DNA of 64,000 bases, taken from the NCBI GenBank assembly GCA_033977485.1, contig CM066991.1, positions 126,995,999 through 127,059,998 of the forward strand. Reading direction: 5' to 3'. The stretch is from Hydrangea macrophylla. Taxonomy: Eukaryota; Streptophyta; Magnoliopsida; Cornales; Hydrangeaceae. Under the pieces are notes generated by a model. It saw only the letters and a list, made by a program, of their open reading frames with translations. It had not been told where the DNA came from and did no database searches. Position numbers and translations under genes: made by a program. This document shows, one piece after another, positions 23,465 through 37,000 of this stretch (position 1 is the stretch's first letter; every line of letters begins with the position of its first letter).

Positions 23465-23842
23465 ATTTGGTCGCTCAGAGAGAGGTGGACGAGAGTCTCG
23501 ATCTGGTTTTGCTTTTAATTTTCCATGGAATTTGTTTCTTAGCCCGGGGGGGGGAGGAAATTAATTTCCTCAAAAATGAGGAAAACATGGTCACGTGACT
23601 TTTTTGTGGCAAAATATTATATGACAAATTTAGGCAATCAAACACTACAAAAAGTGAAAATTTGTTGAGGAAAATGTTTTCCATGGAAAAAAAAACCATC
23701 AAACGCATCCTAATATAAAAAGCAAATTAAATACAAGCAAGTCCGCATTTGACTTCAGATGAGTTGGGGGTTTATCTTCTCTCTGCATTTGCAGCACTGA
23801 ACTGGAAATACATATGAATAAGCACACACGGAGTTCAGGAAT
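22785..23842. other. Downstream flank of FBL4, including its 3' UTR
   Basis: Contains TA/CA and GA microsatellites (23,221-23,300, 23,380-23,407, 23,428-23,463). A segment near 23,530-23,712 ends in GGATGCGTTTGATGG on the minus strand and resembles a small DNA-transposon terminus; its other end is unclear. The FBL4 3' UTR must begin at 23,842 on the minus strand, but no poly-A signal is clear enough to call. Confidence 0.45.
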
Positions 23843-24139
23843 CTAAAGGTCAACACACAGGTAGGAGATGCTCGAGCCTGCCCTACGTTTCGTTCTCTCG
23901 CTAACCTTACACTTCTCAACCAGGACCTTCTTTATGTTGACACAGCTCGAGATTACAGTTGCGACCCCAGCTGCAGTAATACCCGGGCAATAGACCATGT
24001 GGCAGGACTCAAGCAATGGGCACTTTTGAGCGAGATGAGCTAGACCGGCATCGGTTATTTGATGGCAATGTGATAGCACGATGTTCTTGAGCAATGGACA
24101 CCCTTCACCTAGCTCATCCAATGCAATATCCCCTAAATT
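23843..24139 (-). CDS. FBL4: FBL4 exon 8 (terminal)
   Basis: Residues 501-598 and stop TAG at 23843-23845. Acceptor ATTTTAACAG, phase 0, reading NLGDIALDELGEGC and ending SYLCVDL. The last repeat and C-terminal tail match the family. Confidence 0.94.
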   Translation of the reverse strand, partial: NLGDIALDELGEGCPLLKNIVLSHCHQITDAGLAHLAQKCPLLESCHMVYCPGITAAGVATVISSCVNIKKVLVEKCKVSERTKRRAGSSISYLCVDL

Positions 24140-24754
24140 CTGTTAAAATGAAAAAAACAATTTTAAAAAATTAAAAAATAATAATGATAATGAGAAGAAG
24201 AAGAAGAAGAAGTATAAAAATTGGTAACTAGGAAAAATTAATGACAACGTATATAATGTGCACAAGTTGACCAGTGAAAATGCGTCAGAATACTGAATCA
24301 GATTTTAATCAAACATTAAAAGTTTTGCATTCAATCTTCAACTGCAAACACGCAATATACAATTAAGCCTGGACAAAGTAGAACGTGGGGCCTCAAGATG
24401 CCACCACTATCAATTGCCATGAAGAACATGTTGAAGCTTGATAGACATTGTTGGCCCATTCTCTCACAGCTTAAGCTTTTGGAGCCACTGGTGACTTAAC
24501 CGAACAAACCTAGAGTATTCAACTCCCAAGTGCAACTGTCACTACTGATTGGTGTATTGAAAAAACCAAACCTTCAAATTCTCGATAACTCAACTTACTA
24601 GATAATGTAACACTTCCTCTCACAAAATAAATGCAATGAAACCAACAAAAGCATGAGGAACCGTAGTTATCAATCATAAGGGGGGAACTTCCCATCGATA
24701 TATATATATGTGTGTTTCTGCGTATGCGATTACATGCATACACGCACACACACC

Positions 24755-24790
<36 letters not shown>

Positions 24791-27700
24791 GCCATGCCTG
24801 TAGAACACCGACATCTAGGTGACTAAGTTCAGGACAGCCTCTTGCAATGGCTATAATTCCAGAATCACCGATTAGGTGGCAGCCACTAACGTTCAAATGC
24901 TGCAGGGAGCAACCCTCACCAATAGCAATCAGTGCCTCATCCCCCACCCTGAAATTTTTGTAGTGTATACAGTCGTCAGTCGGACAAACGCCAGACGGCA
25001 AACCAAACTGAACCTATGATGGCAATGCTCACTCAAAGTAGCTTCTAACATGCATTCAGCCCACCAACAATTAAAAAAGATATCTGAAGTGTAATTAATA
25101 CCATTGAGAAGGAACTCGGGAGAGGCTTTACCACCTCCCCCACCCCCCCCCCCAACACACACACACACACATGAAAAAAAAAAACACACGCACGGGAGAA
25201 GACAATAAAGGAACAAAATAAAATAAAATACGAATAACCTAGAAGTGCAAGCAGCCAGGGGCGGATGTATTGAAGGGCAAGGGAGGGGCTTAAGCCCCCT
25301 TGATTTTACAAAAATTCCTTAAAAAATCTATATTTTTACACTCAAGCCCCCCTTAAAATGTAGAAACTCCCTATTTTCTTAGTTTTTTGAGTTTTCAAAA
25401 ACAAAAATGATAGGGATACACACCAAATGACACACTAAATGACACACAAGCTTTAAATATATGTACCCTGTGCTATGTAAGTGATGCACAAAAAAGTGTG
25501 AAAAATTCAAACAGCACAGGGTACGTACATGCATTTAAAGCACATTGTGTCGTTTAGTGTGTCGTTTGGTGTGTATCCCTATCATTGTTGTTTCAAAAAT
25601 TCTACAATACATCCACATTCAATTTATCTGTCTCAATTTGAAGTAATAAGGTGTCATTTTGTTGTACCTTCGGTGCCAATCAGTATTAACTTTTCTTATG
25701 TGCCATTTGTTAATACAAATGGGGTATCTGGTAGTAATTTTTAGGTGTCAATTGTTAGTTACAATTTTATATTGTTTAGTAAAAGGTTCCAAAGTGTAGT
25801 AACTTTGATGTTTGTATCATACAATAGGAGAAGATTTCTTTAGTTTTAGTATTAATATTTATAGCATCGTCTTATATCATCTACACGAAAAATATGTACA
25901 ACACAAAAAAATCTCGCTGCCCCCGACCCCCTGTACACTCAACTACCCCCGAGCCCCCCCAACTTAAAAATTTCTAGATCCGCCCTTGTAAGCAGCCAAG
26001 GAAGCGCTAGGGTGCATGTCAACTGAACCAAACAACACCCAAGCTCAACCTTGGCTTAGCTTTGCTCAGCGAAGAAAGGGGAAGAAAAAAAAAACCGAGC
26101 TTGCTGGAGTAGAACCAGTCTTTGACGGCTCAGTGGACACCACCTAAAGAAGTAAAAAGGGGAAAAGGTGTAATGAACGCATAGCGTGAGAAGCATAATT
26201 CAGTTATATTATATGTCCTACAATTCCTTAACTTAGTCATGCAAGAGAAAAAATCAAGGATAGTAACTTCAGAAAGTAAAACATAAATGTTTAAACTAAC
26301 ATACTTCCGTAGGAGGTACAAGTGTATAATTTGGTAACTCAAAAGGGAAGCTTGTAATTCTGTCACACCCGTCTCGAGAAAAAATTATTAATATTGATTA
26401 ATAATTGAGATGAGAATGACGGTGGGTCAACGTTGAGTGTCACTCGAGGATACGGCAGTTGGAAAATCATGAGGCATTGATATGATTTAAATGGCATTTA
26501 TTTTGACTTAAACGTTATTTGAAATATATGGTATATGTGAATAGTGAAATTACCTATGTAGTATAATTTGGATCATTTTGATGATTTTAGCGATAACCAA
26601 TAGGATGCGTTGCATAAAAGGTAGGTTATCTAGAGATTCCACAGAAATTAGTTTTTGAACGTAATTACGGCGATAAACGGAACTTAAGCGAAAACTTTTA
26701 TAATTTATAGTTTTCACTCGTGAAGTAATAAAATGGACGTGTGCGACGTTTCGGAGGATAATTAAAAGATTTGAGAACCCGGGGGGAGGTAAACGTAATT
26801 CCTTAGACTTGAGCCTATAAATAGAGGTGGCAAGATATTTTCTCATTTACAACTTTTCAAATTGAAATCAAAAGAGGGATTTTGGAGCTTAGAGCTTGCC
26901 GACACAAATCGACGTTCGTTCGTTCGTCAGTTTTTCTTCAAATTCTATATTTGAACTCCTCGAGGTAAGGGCTTCGTTTTGATACCTCTTAGGCCTTGTT
27001 TGACTTAGTTTTCCAAAAATCTAATTATAGGAATTTTGGGAAACACCATGTATAACTTATAGGACGTCGAAGGGATGCCGTTGACTTTTTCGTGATGGTT
27101 GCCCAAACCCACTTTTAGCTAGGGATGGCTTGGGACACATTGTAGAGCTCAGTGACGGCTTTCTACCGGTATTCTCGGCATTTTTGCGGAGTTATTTTTT
27201 GTAGTGTAATTTCATCAAATCCACTAAGGTGGGGTTTACTTCCTTTTTAGTACCTTTAGCTTGGATTATTGTCTAAATTTATGACTTATAGAAATGCTAT
27301 GAAATCAAGAGTGTGATATACTTGTTTAAGGGGTTAATTTCTTTGTGGTTAAATAGATGAAAAATAAGTGTATTTGTGCTTATGAGGCTAGTTATGGTAT
27401 GCCATAAGTGGTTATTTAGTTATATAATTTTAGTTTAATTTTTGGAGGAATTATATTATTATTATTTCTATATCATGTTATATGTTAAAATGGGTGTTAT
27501 TTTGGTGGATTAGTATTTATGTAATTTTGTGTAGTACCTCTACACATGATTATTTAGTGGTGTAATTTAAGTGTATATTTAGATTACTTGATAGTTTAGT
27601 ACCTATGAGGTACGAACACTTCAAAAATGTTGCCGCAGCGGCACTTAGTGCGCACTCAGCTCGGGGGGCAGCGTGGGTGCGACAAAGTGCTTCGTGAGTT

Positions 27701-30700
27701 CTTCGAGTTTTTGGGTGCGGCTGGGTGCAGGATGGACACTTCGTGATGTACGAACACTTCAAAAATGTTGCCGCAGCGGCACTTAGTGCGCACTCAGTTC
27801 AGGTGCAGCGTGGGTGCTACAAAGTGCTTCGTGAGTTCTTCAAGTTTTTGGGTGCGGCTGGGTGCAGGATGGACTCTTCGTGGTTGGGTGCGGTGGGGTT
27901 TTTTTTTTCAAAACCTGGGGATACTTATATATATATATAAAATAATAAAAGAAACTTGGGGTTAGAAAAACAATTACTTTTTGATAAACTGGGGGTCCAA
28001 AAACAAATAGCACAGAATTTAAAAAAAAAACCCTAGATACAAACAAAACAGATGCCACTGTGACACAAACGAAGAGAAAAAAGAAAAAGAAAAAAGAAAA
28101 AGAAGATCGTATACGAGGTATGAATTCTAAGCCTATGAATTACAGGAAAATTACATGTTTTAGATATCTGACTTGATATTTTGGATCCGGGCGAAATTCA
28201 TGTATTAAGTAGGCCCGTTAATTATGCACGAGAAATTGCGATAAAAGCACGTATATGTACTTATATGAGCATGTTATGTGTCTATGTGGGTCAAAAAGGG
28301 AGGGGGGGTGTGTTTGGTGCAATTTCATTCGGGGGTAAGCTCCTCGAAGTTTGAAGATTGTGATATCGATAGTTGTTGTGCCTGGTTTGGAGGAAGGTCC
28401 AGCTAGGGCACTGGGTGCGTGGAAGAGGAAGGCCTTCCACGATATCAATTTCATTTACCGGATGTAAATGTACCTCTCCCTAGAGACTAATTTGATGTGT
28501 TTTGATATCTTAAAGCATGAATTGTCATATAAGCATATGTTTAGAATTGTGCACTCAGCATATAGCTGAGCAGTGAAGCTCTACTCCGTTGCAGGTGAAT
28601 AGAAGAAAGGGAAAAGGAAGCGAGAAGAGTGAAGCGGATGAGACGACAAGACCGTCCTTGTAAATGTTTTGGTTTCCATTTCCATGTCGCAATAACGAAT
28701 TTCCATAACTAGAGCCATGTTTTGCTTTAACTTGGAAATCTCGAAATGGATACGTAGTGTGGTAATTCGTAGTAAAACTCTTGTAAATTATATTTTGGAG
28801 ATGTCGTAATACAACTAGTTTTCCTTTAAAATGAATTTGGCATGGGCAGTTAATCCCCGATGAGTTTGGATAACCTTAGACTTAAATTCTGCAAATTGTG
28901 CAGCAGCAGGGGAAAACAGTCAATTGGGCCGGGACCACAGTCGACTGGACCCACCAAATTTAGAAAAACCCATCGACTAGTTTATTTGTTTCAGTCGACT
29001 AGATTGTGTCCCAAAACATGTCGTTCTACTGAAACTTTCCAGTCGACCGGACAGGTACCAGTCGACTGAGAAATTGAGACCCCAATCGACTGAGTCCCCG
29101 ACACAGTCGACTGATTGGGCTGTAGACTCTCTGTAATTGACCTCACAGTCGACTGGGTCCCCGACACAGTCGACTGGATTACTGTTTTCAAAACAGATTT
29201 CTTCCTTAAGTGTTTTCAAATGAGAAAAACTTTTTATAACTCTAATTTTTTTATAATCCATAGAATTTTTGGGAGTGGTTTTATCACCGTTGTATTTACA
29301 TTTATTCCGCTGCCATGTTGTAATTGGTTTGGATGAGCCTTTTTGGCGTGCCACGTGTCCTATTTCCGCACGTAGCGGGATGCGTTGTGACAAATTCTAG
29401 ATAGAAAAAGAGATAGAGAGGGTCTTACCGATCACAAAATCGAAGGCTAAGATCTGTAAGGAATCTACAATTCTCACCAACAGCTATCATCCCATTATTC
29501 CCAACCTATTTATCACACGGAAAAGAAAGAAAAGTAAATCCCTGAAGCATAATTCTAGAAAACTTAATTTTATAGGATTTAAGAATGGAGAAAAACATTG
29601 ATTCTCAGAAAAGATAATGGCTCACCCACAAAGAGAGAAAAATGAAATACCAAATCCAATGTGATATTGAACTTGAAATTTAGCATTTCCAAAATCCAAA
29701 ATAAAAACTCATGGTAGGTAATAAATACCAAATAAAATATAGACTGCAATGAAATCCTAGTGATCCCTTTTAAGGAAGTATGTAAGCGGGGAAGAAAAAG
29801 GGAAAAGGAATACCTCATAACATCGACGGATGTGAAGTTTTTTCAAGTTCCTGCAGCCTTCAGCTATACTGCGTATGGCATCATCACCAATACTTGAACA
29901 ATCTACCAAGTGAAGTGCTTGCAAGTATTTGCAGCTACTGCCGACTACAGAAAGGGCACAATTACCTATCTTTTGACAGTACAATAGAGCTAACTCAGAG
30001 AGGTTCCTGCATTATATCGTCAAGAACCATATGTTAGTATCACAAGGGAAGTACTGAGTGTATGAACATTGTCGTCAACATAGATAACGGAAAGTTACAA
30101 AACTAGCCGGCGACAATTTTGGCATGACTTGGTGCATTTTATATGAATGGCAAGAACATTTTAAATCAACATTCAAAGCCAATATCTGCAAATTAAAGTA
30201 GCATCTGCTATAAACACGAGGCAAGTTACTTCAAGAAAAGAGAAATATTGAGAATAAATGATGAATCAGAAAATTGCTGTCGATTAATCCATAAAAGTTA
30301 CAAACTAAGGGCACATGCACTTTTCTGTCCCACTGCAGACCTAAAAAAGGGCAGCCCAAAGCACGAGGCTCCCGCCATTGCGGGGTCTGTGGAGGGTGAG
30401 ATGTACGATGCCTTACCCCTGTAAGCAAAGAGGCTATTTCCATATTCGAACCCGTGACCTCCAGGTCACAATGGAGCAACCTTACCGTCATTGCAGACCT
30501 CCGATAGATTAATGTTTAGTATAGATTAATGTTTTGTGACTCATAATAATGACAGAAAAATAGCACCTGTCTTCATCCGCTAAGATGATTCAAACGCAAG
30601 TAGATATTGTGTTGAATATAATATACCTTTCAAAAAGAAGGCACACAAAAGATCAAGTCACAAATCACTAGCCTACAAATTATGTAAACGGCTGTTGTTC

Positions 30701-33700
30701 TTTTTGACACAAGTTAATAAGACCATTATGATCTCTCTTGTATCTAAGCAGAAGACACCGTCATAGAGGAAGTGTGGACCTTGGAAATAATAAATTGAGT
30801 ATCAGAACAAACCTTGTTGCTATTGCAGCTTGTGGATTTTAGCGTTAACAATTATAGGACCCTAACAACTGGAAGAGAATGGGGCCATCAATTGATTCTA
30901 TTCCACCAGATTTCTCTCTGAGGTTTGTTTGTGAGCTGTTGCTGCAATGCAGCATCTGGTGAATACCATGGGTATGGGTGCTATGAGTTGACACAAAGAA
31001 AAGATTGAGTTATTTGAGAAACAAGAAATTCAACAAGAGCTTGGATGGAATAAATTTATGATGACTTCAGTTTGATTCCGAATCTGTGAGCATTAAGGAG
31101 CATTGTGTGATAGTGGAAGTACACAATGAACTTCTCTCCTCTAACTCAAAAGTGTTCAGAAGCGCGCACACCTAATCCCATTCACATATGCAAGCTTGAC
31201 AAAAGAACTATAAGAACCAACAAATTTAGAAGCATATCTCGAGACAACAGAGGGACAAAGGGAGCATCAAAAGATCAACAACTCATCAAATCTTCCAACG
31301 CTTCAGGAGATCTGAATCATTGAGAAATCTTTTTTAAACAGGCATTTTGAGGACTGCAACAAGGATAACGAATGGGGAACATATTTGCATCTTCAATGAC
31401 CTTTTCATAAGCAATGAAGGTAGAAAGAAGCACCTTATTGGTCGACCTTAGGAAGACTCTACGCTTAGGCCTCCATCTCATAAAAGGCAACTTATGAACT
31501 TCAGTTTATGAACCCAGAAAGGTGAGAATTCTGCTCATAATACATAAATAAGTGAATTTGCACTACAAAATATAGTGTGGATAAGATATTTCGCTATAAT
31601 TGTGAATTTGCGCCTAGATCAGCAGATGTACCATTGCCTGAATAGATATTGGTCGCTTTGGTATGTCGTTTTTTACTATAGATAGTTGGCCAGGTTAATA
31701 ATCCCTTCATCATTGCAATCATACCCTAGTTTATTTCTCACCAAAGAAAAACGATTCCTAAAATTCATCATTACATTTGAAGGAAGGACACGACCTCCCT
31801 TGTTCTAAGTTTACCTACATACAACCATTTCCATTACTGTTGAATTAGGTAGTGATGCCTTTCATATACCAATCACAAGCTCTCTGCCCTCACACAGAAA
31901 AAGAACAGTTCCCTGCCATGTCCAAAAACGCAAGGCAACAGGCGATGCTACAATAATAAACCGGCTATCAAAACATTTAGTTATAGTATACAATTAAACT
32001 TGAATAGATTCGACTAAACCCAGCTAATAACCAGCTAAAAAAAAAACTCAGTCCTTGCGGCTCAATGGAATGTCATTAAGGAGGTAAGAAGAAATAATGT
32101 CCTGAAGAAGAGAGCAACAACGTTAATATCCATAATTTCGATATAACTATGTTGCAAAAGTGAACAAGAGGGTTGATTCAAAGGTGAAGCACAGGGTTCT
32201 TGGGTGGTTCTATGAGGCTAATAGATGTCATTCTTATCTCCTCAAAGGTCGTCTTGAGTGAAGAGTGTGAATAGTTTTATCTGACCTTGGTTAGATTGAA
32301 GTAGTGTTGTGATTGAGCTCTCTCTTGCAAGGGTTCCGCATCCTCTTGCTGAATATTCCTTCTTTCCTACCGTGGTAGGTTCTTTAGTGATGTATGTGAG
32401 AGATGTAGAGAGGTATAACACATGAGCAAGTTAGTACAGGTGAAACAGATGAAATATGGTAAAATAATACAGGAGTGTGGTAGAGCAATAATATACAAAA
32501 AATATAGTGGAGTAGTGGAACTCGGAGAGGACGTGGCTCGAGTGAGAACCTAAGTAGCTCCAAATGTAAGAGAGAGATAAAGCAGTAAGGGCCCGGGTCC
32601 TAGATGAAGGGTGGAGTCTATGGTAGGATTCTAGTAGAGTCTCGGGTGGTTGGTGAAGACAAGTGATGATTAAGAACTCAAGGGTTAGGGATAAAGGTTA
32701 GAGTAAATGCTTGTTAATTCAGACTGGATTGTTGATGGGTTAGATTGGGTTCTTGAATGTATTGAATGAGGCTGGTATTTACAAAGGGGTTGTGAAGGTT
32801 CGTGGTACAGCTGGAGAAAGCTGAGTTCACACTCTCGAAATGAACCAACTATTTAAGCTAGATGGGAGACTTAAATGCGCATGTTTAAGGTAGTTTGAGG
32901 GCATAAAATGGGATTTTGACCATGCAGCGGGCAGCGGGCCAAGAGGGACAAGTCATGTAGCAAGAAGGTATTGTCATTTGGTAGCAAACGAGTATTGCAG
33001 GTTGGTTAAGGGGGATGGTGTGATATTGGCGCAGAGGGTTAAGCAAGGAAGGTATCAAAACCATGCACTGGGGATTAAGTGAGCGAGTATCGGGACCATG
33101 CCATTGGTTCGCAAGATATCCAGCGATCTTGAAAAAACTAGGCAATGTGAGGGTCAATGCTTTCAGCCGGGTTTACAGTCATTGGCCTCTCTGACTGGTT
33201 GTTAGGTTGGAGGAGGCAGGGCACGTGAAAGTCATGTGTCTCTCTCTCTTCAGAACCATAGCTTTGCCTGTGAGGTGTGAGCTATGGAGATGCCCTTGGT
33301 CCTAGCTGCCAAGCCATAAACTCCCGAGATCCCAATGGACATGGCCACCCTTAGGTACTGCTTTTGACCATGGGTGGCAGGTAGGGGTGTTAAAAAAAAC
33401 CGCCAAACCGAATCGGCCGACCGGATTTGGCGGTTAGTCTCCGGCACAGTCGGTGCTCGGCTTTGAAGTTTAGAGAAATTCAATTATCGGTTCGAAATCG
33501 GCTGTTGTACTTTCAAACCGAGAATAGCCGAACCGACCAACTATAAACACTTATAAAGTGTTTGTATTTAATGTATTGAAATACTATATACATGTTCTGA
33601 TGACACCACTTTTTGACAGCATAGCAAAACACTTTCCAAGGATGTTAGTACATCCCATTATTTTACTCTCTCTCAAAAGACTCACAAAGGCAATACTTTA

Positions 33701-33841
33701 ATTCTGACCCTTCAAACACTATCTAACCTGACTAGTGAGTAGTGACTACTACTTGGAGTATGCTGATTAACTTCCTTGTTGGAAGTCTTTTTCATCTCTT
33801 TCTTTTCGTTTCTTTTTTTTGTTCTCTCTACACACAACGAG

Positions 33842-33898
<57 letters not shown>

Positions 33899-33950
33899 AG
33901 TCACAGTCACTCAACGATACACACACACAGCTTTACTCAATGATAGGATT

Positions 33951-34018
<68 letters not shown>

Positions 34019-37000
34019 CTCAAACCTTCAAGGTTTTCATGGGAAAACTTTAACTCACGATCTCCAGATTCGGTAATCACTCTGTCGCACAGTTCTATAG
34101 TCACAATCTCTGTCATGGTCTTCGGTCTCCGATCACGATCTTCGGTCATGATATCAAGTTGTTGTGTTTTCCTTTACCCCTCACCCCTTTCTTTCCTTGG
34201 GTGTCACAATCATCAACCAAATATACATAGCTTCCATGATTTACCATTTTAGATCTCACACTTTTCCCCCTTTTATCATGCTTCAACGAAAAATCTCTCA
34301 AAAGCATTTTGATTTAATAAAACTAATGATACCGACTGAATCCGCCATGGTCGGTTTCGCTATGTTCCGATCTCAATACAGTCGGAATCGGTTTTGACTT
34401 TTGTTAAACCGAATTAATCGGTTTGATGGTGACATTGAGGAAAAAGCCGATCGAAGCCGACCGTGAACAGCCCTAGTGGCTTGTCCAAGCGCGAAATGTG
34501 TGTGTGTGCATTTTAACATGAGTGTTAGGTGACACCATTGCGGTGTGGGTGTTTGAGTATTCAACTTTAGGTGGAGTATGTGGGGGTGGTGAATGCACTT
34601 GGTGGGTCCCTTGGGAACTGTGTTACTCCGAGGCGAGTGTGAGGACATTTAAGTCCTTTGTAGAGTCAGTCACGTGCCGCTCAAGTGGTGCTTCGTATGT
34701 GGATGAGACTGCAAGGTGTCACCCATGTGGAGGCATGACTCCTGGTGTTTCTGGAGATTCTTGGTAGTGCAAGTGACATGGACACATGCCATGTGCAAGA
34801 TCTTATTATGACAAAGGGATAATAGTAACATAGGATAAACCAATGGGAAAGAATGGTACGTGCAAGATCTTCCAATGGACTCCAGTCCACTGGTTCCAAT
34901 ATTGTGGCAGCCATTGACTTCAAGATGTGTAAGTTCAGAGCAACCAGCTGCGACTGCTTCCAAGCCTTCATCACTTAATAACAAGCAATCAGTTAAAGTA
35001 AGCTTTTTTAGCTTTTTACACCCTTCTCCAATAGCAGCTAGACTCCTGAAGAAGTCAAACAGGAAAACTCGCAGTAAGCATAGTGAACATATATATATAT
35101 ATATATTAGTTGCAGCCATATTAACACCAACGTCATACTGAACTAGCAATCCAATCCTGAAGACATTAATCGGAAAAACTCCAAGTAATCACACAGAGAA
35201 TAAGTTAATATTCTTTATATTCAGCCATATCAATACTAGCAAAAAGGATAACATAAGGCAGACAACCCAATTTTCTGAATTTTTACAGTATATATCCGGA
35301 CATGTATGTTGAATTTTACAATCATACTGAATCAATATCAAAGGTCGTAACATCATAATCTCAAAAATTGGTTGACTTTAAGACTCCATCATGTGAAGTG
35401 AAACAGGAAGTTCAATTTCATCCTCAACGCAATGCTTTTCAGGTGGCAGATGCATAGAGCACCCTCTCAATCTAAGAGTCCTTCCTAGAACGCTCTAGTG
35501 TCTTCATATAGCCCTCCGAATGAAGAGCAAAAGGTAAAAACTTAAGTTTTAATAACACGAAAATGGTGAAGTGAACCACTTATGTTCATACTTCTGGTGG
35601 GTTTGTAAAATGAGAGATAAAACAAAGATGTAAGGTCATGTAAGAAACATCAGGAAGAAAGACTGACCTGTCAGTGAATTCCTGGAAACCATAAAGAGAC
35701 AACTCCTCCAGTGACAAGCAAAAAACCCCAACAGCTTGCAAGGCCACGTCTGTAATGCTAACGCATCGTAGCTTCAGAGCTTTCAAAAGACGACATCCTT
35801 TGGCCACAGCATGCACCCCTACGTCTTGAATGAATTCCAACTCCAACGACAATGTTTCAAGAGCTCTACAATGAGATCCCACTGCTTCTAATGAGACATC
35901 AGTTATCTTTGTGCAAGCTGCAACACCAAGAGATTTCAGAGTTTTTCCACAACCCAAAGCTAATTGAACCAACCCAGTATCAGTCAAGCCTTCATAACAG
36001 CGCAAATTCAGATCTTCAAGATGTTTGCAACACTGCCCAACAGCAGCTAAACCTTGATCTCCGACATAGCAACCCTTGCATAGAAAGATGTAAATATCTA
36101 ACTTTTAGTTAGTTCGTATGTAATGCACTGAGCAGTGAGCACAGCGGGCATGCGAAATAAACAGAGGGTATGCTATCATATGCTTTCTATAAGTGAACCA
36201 CAATACTGCAGAAGAAAAGAGATGTGAAGAGAACTTTAATGATAAGACGGTTTTGCAATACACGAAAGAAATGCGTGAAATACATAAATATTGAAAGGCC
36301 TCCTAAGATTCTGCAAAGTACCAAAATAAGCAAGCTTAAACCATCAGATGTGCAGAGCAGGGGCACATGTATCCAAATCCATGTAAATTTTTCAAAATCT
36401 CAAATATATTTTTACAAGCAATAACAATTTTCCGGGAATCTACAAGACACAAGATACTCGAAAAGTTTAGTCACAAATTACAATGCTTTGTTTAAAAAGT
36501 GAAGCATGTGCACAAAAACGGCAAAGGAGGGAACAGATAGGTTTTCCTGAAGAAGTCAAGATATAGCTAGTTAGCTACAAAAGTAGAAACTAGCTCAGGG
36601 ATGCATACATGATACAACCATACTATTCAGGAAGGAACACAACCAAACAATAAAAACACTAGATCTGCACTCTTCAAAGAGTTGCCTCCATCTGTGGAGA
36701 AGAGGGAAACTAAACTCCCGGTCAACATCGAAATAGGATGCAGGAAACCAAACTGCAGATCGAAATTCTAATCATAACAGTATCTCTAACGAAAAACAAT
36801 AAACTTGATCTACGGGCTATATATAGCCATTAAGTTGGATTAGGTCCAAAAACAAACCGCAAGTACATTAGACAGAACTTATTATGAAGTCTGCCATTAT
36901 GGAAGAGGGTATAACCTCTCTTTGAGAACAAAAGTATATGACATCCACAACAGAGAGTAGTACACATCAGCAAAGGAGCGAATGTTATTCATAAATCAGC

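Larger units (their letters stand above)
26361..29392 (+). mobile_element. Gypsy-type solo LTR, 3.03 kb, in FBL4 intron 6
   Basis: Starts TGTCACACCCGTCTCGAG and ends GGGATGCGTTGTGACA. It is flanked by a perfect 5-bp duplication AATTC at 26356-26360 and 29393-29397. TATAAATA lies at 26816-26823, so most of the LTR (about 2.5 kb) is downstream of the promoter. A second, shorter copy of the family lies at 41,832-43,947 in the opposite orientation. It carries a 138-bp tandem duplication and a CAGTCGACTG cluster. Its right end is about 30 bases from the exon 6 donor. It is antisense to the gene. Confidence 0.93.

Noticed and set aside
27611..27885. Possible CRISPR-like or satellite array
   Set aside because: Only two 138-bp units without spacers, inside a plant solo LTR.
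28860..29393. Overlapping open frames with repeated Val-Asp-Trp or Gln-Ser-Thr
   Set aside because: The repeats come from the CAGTCGACTG palindromes read in different frames.
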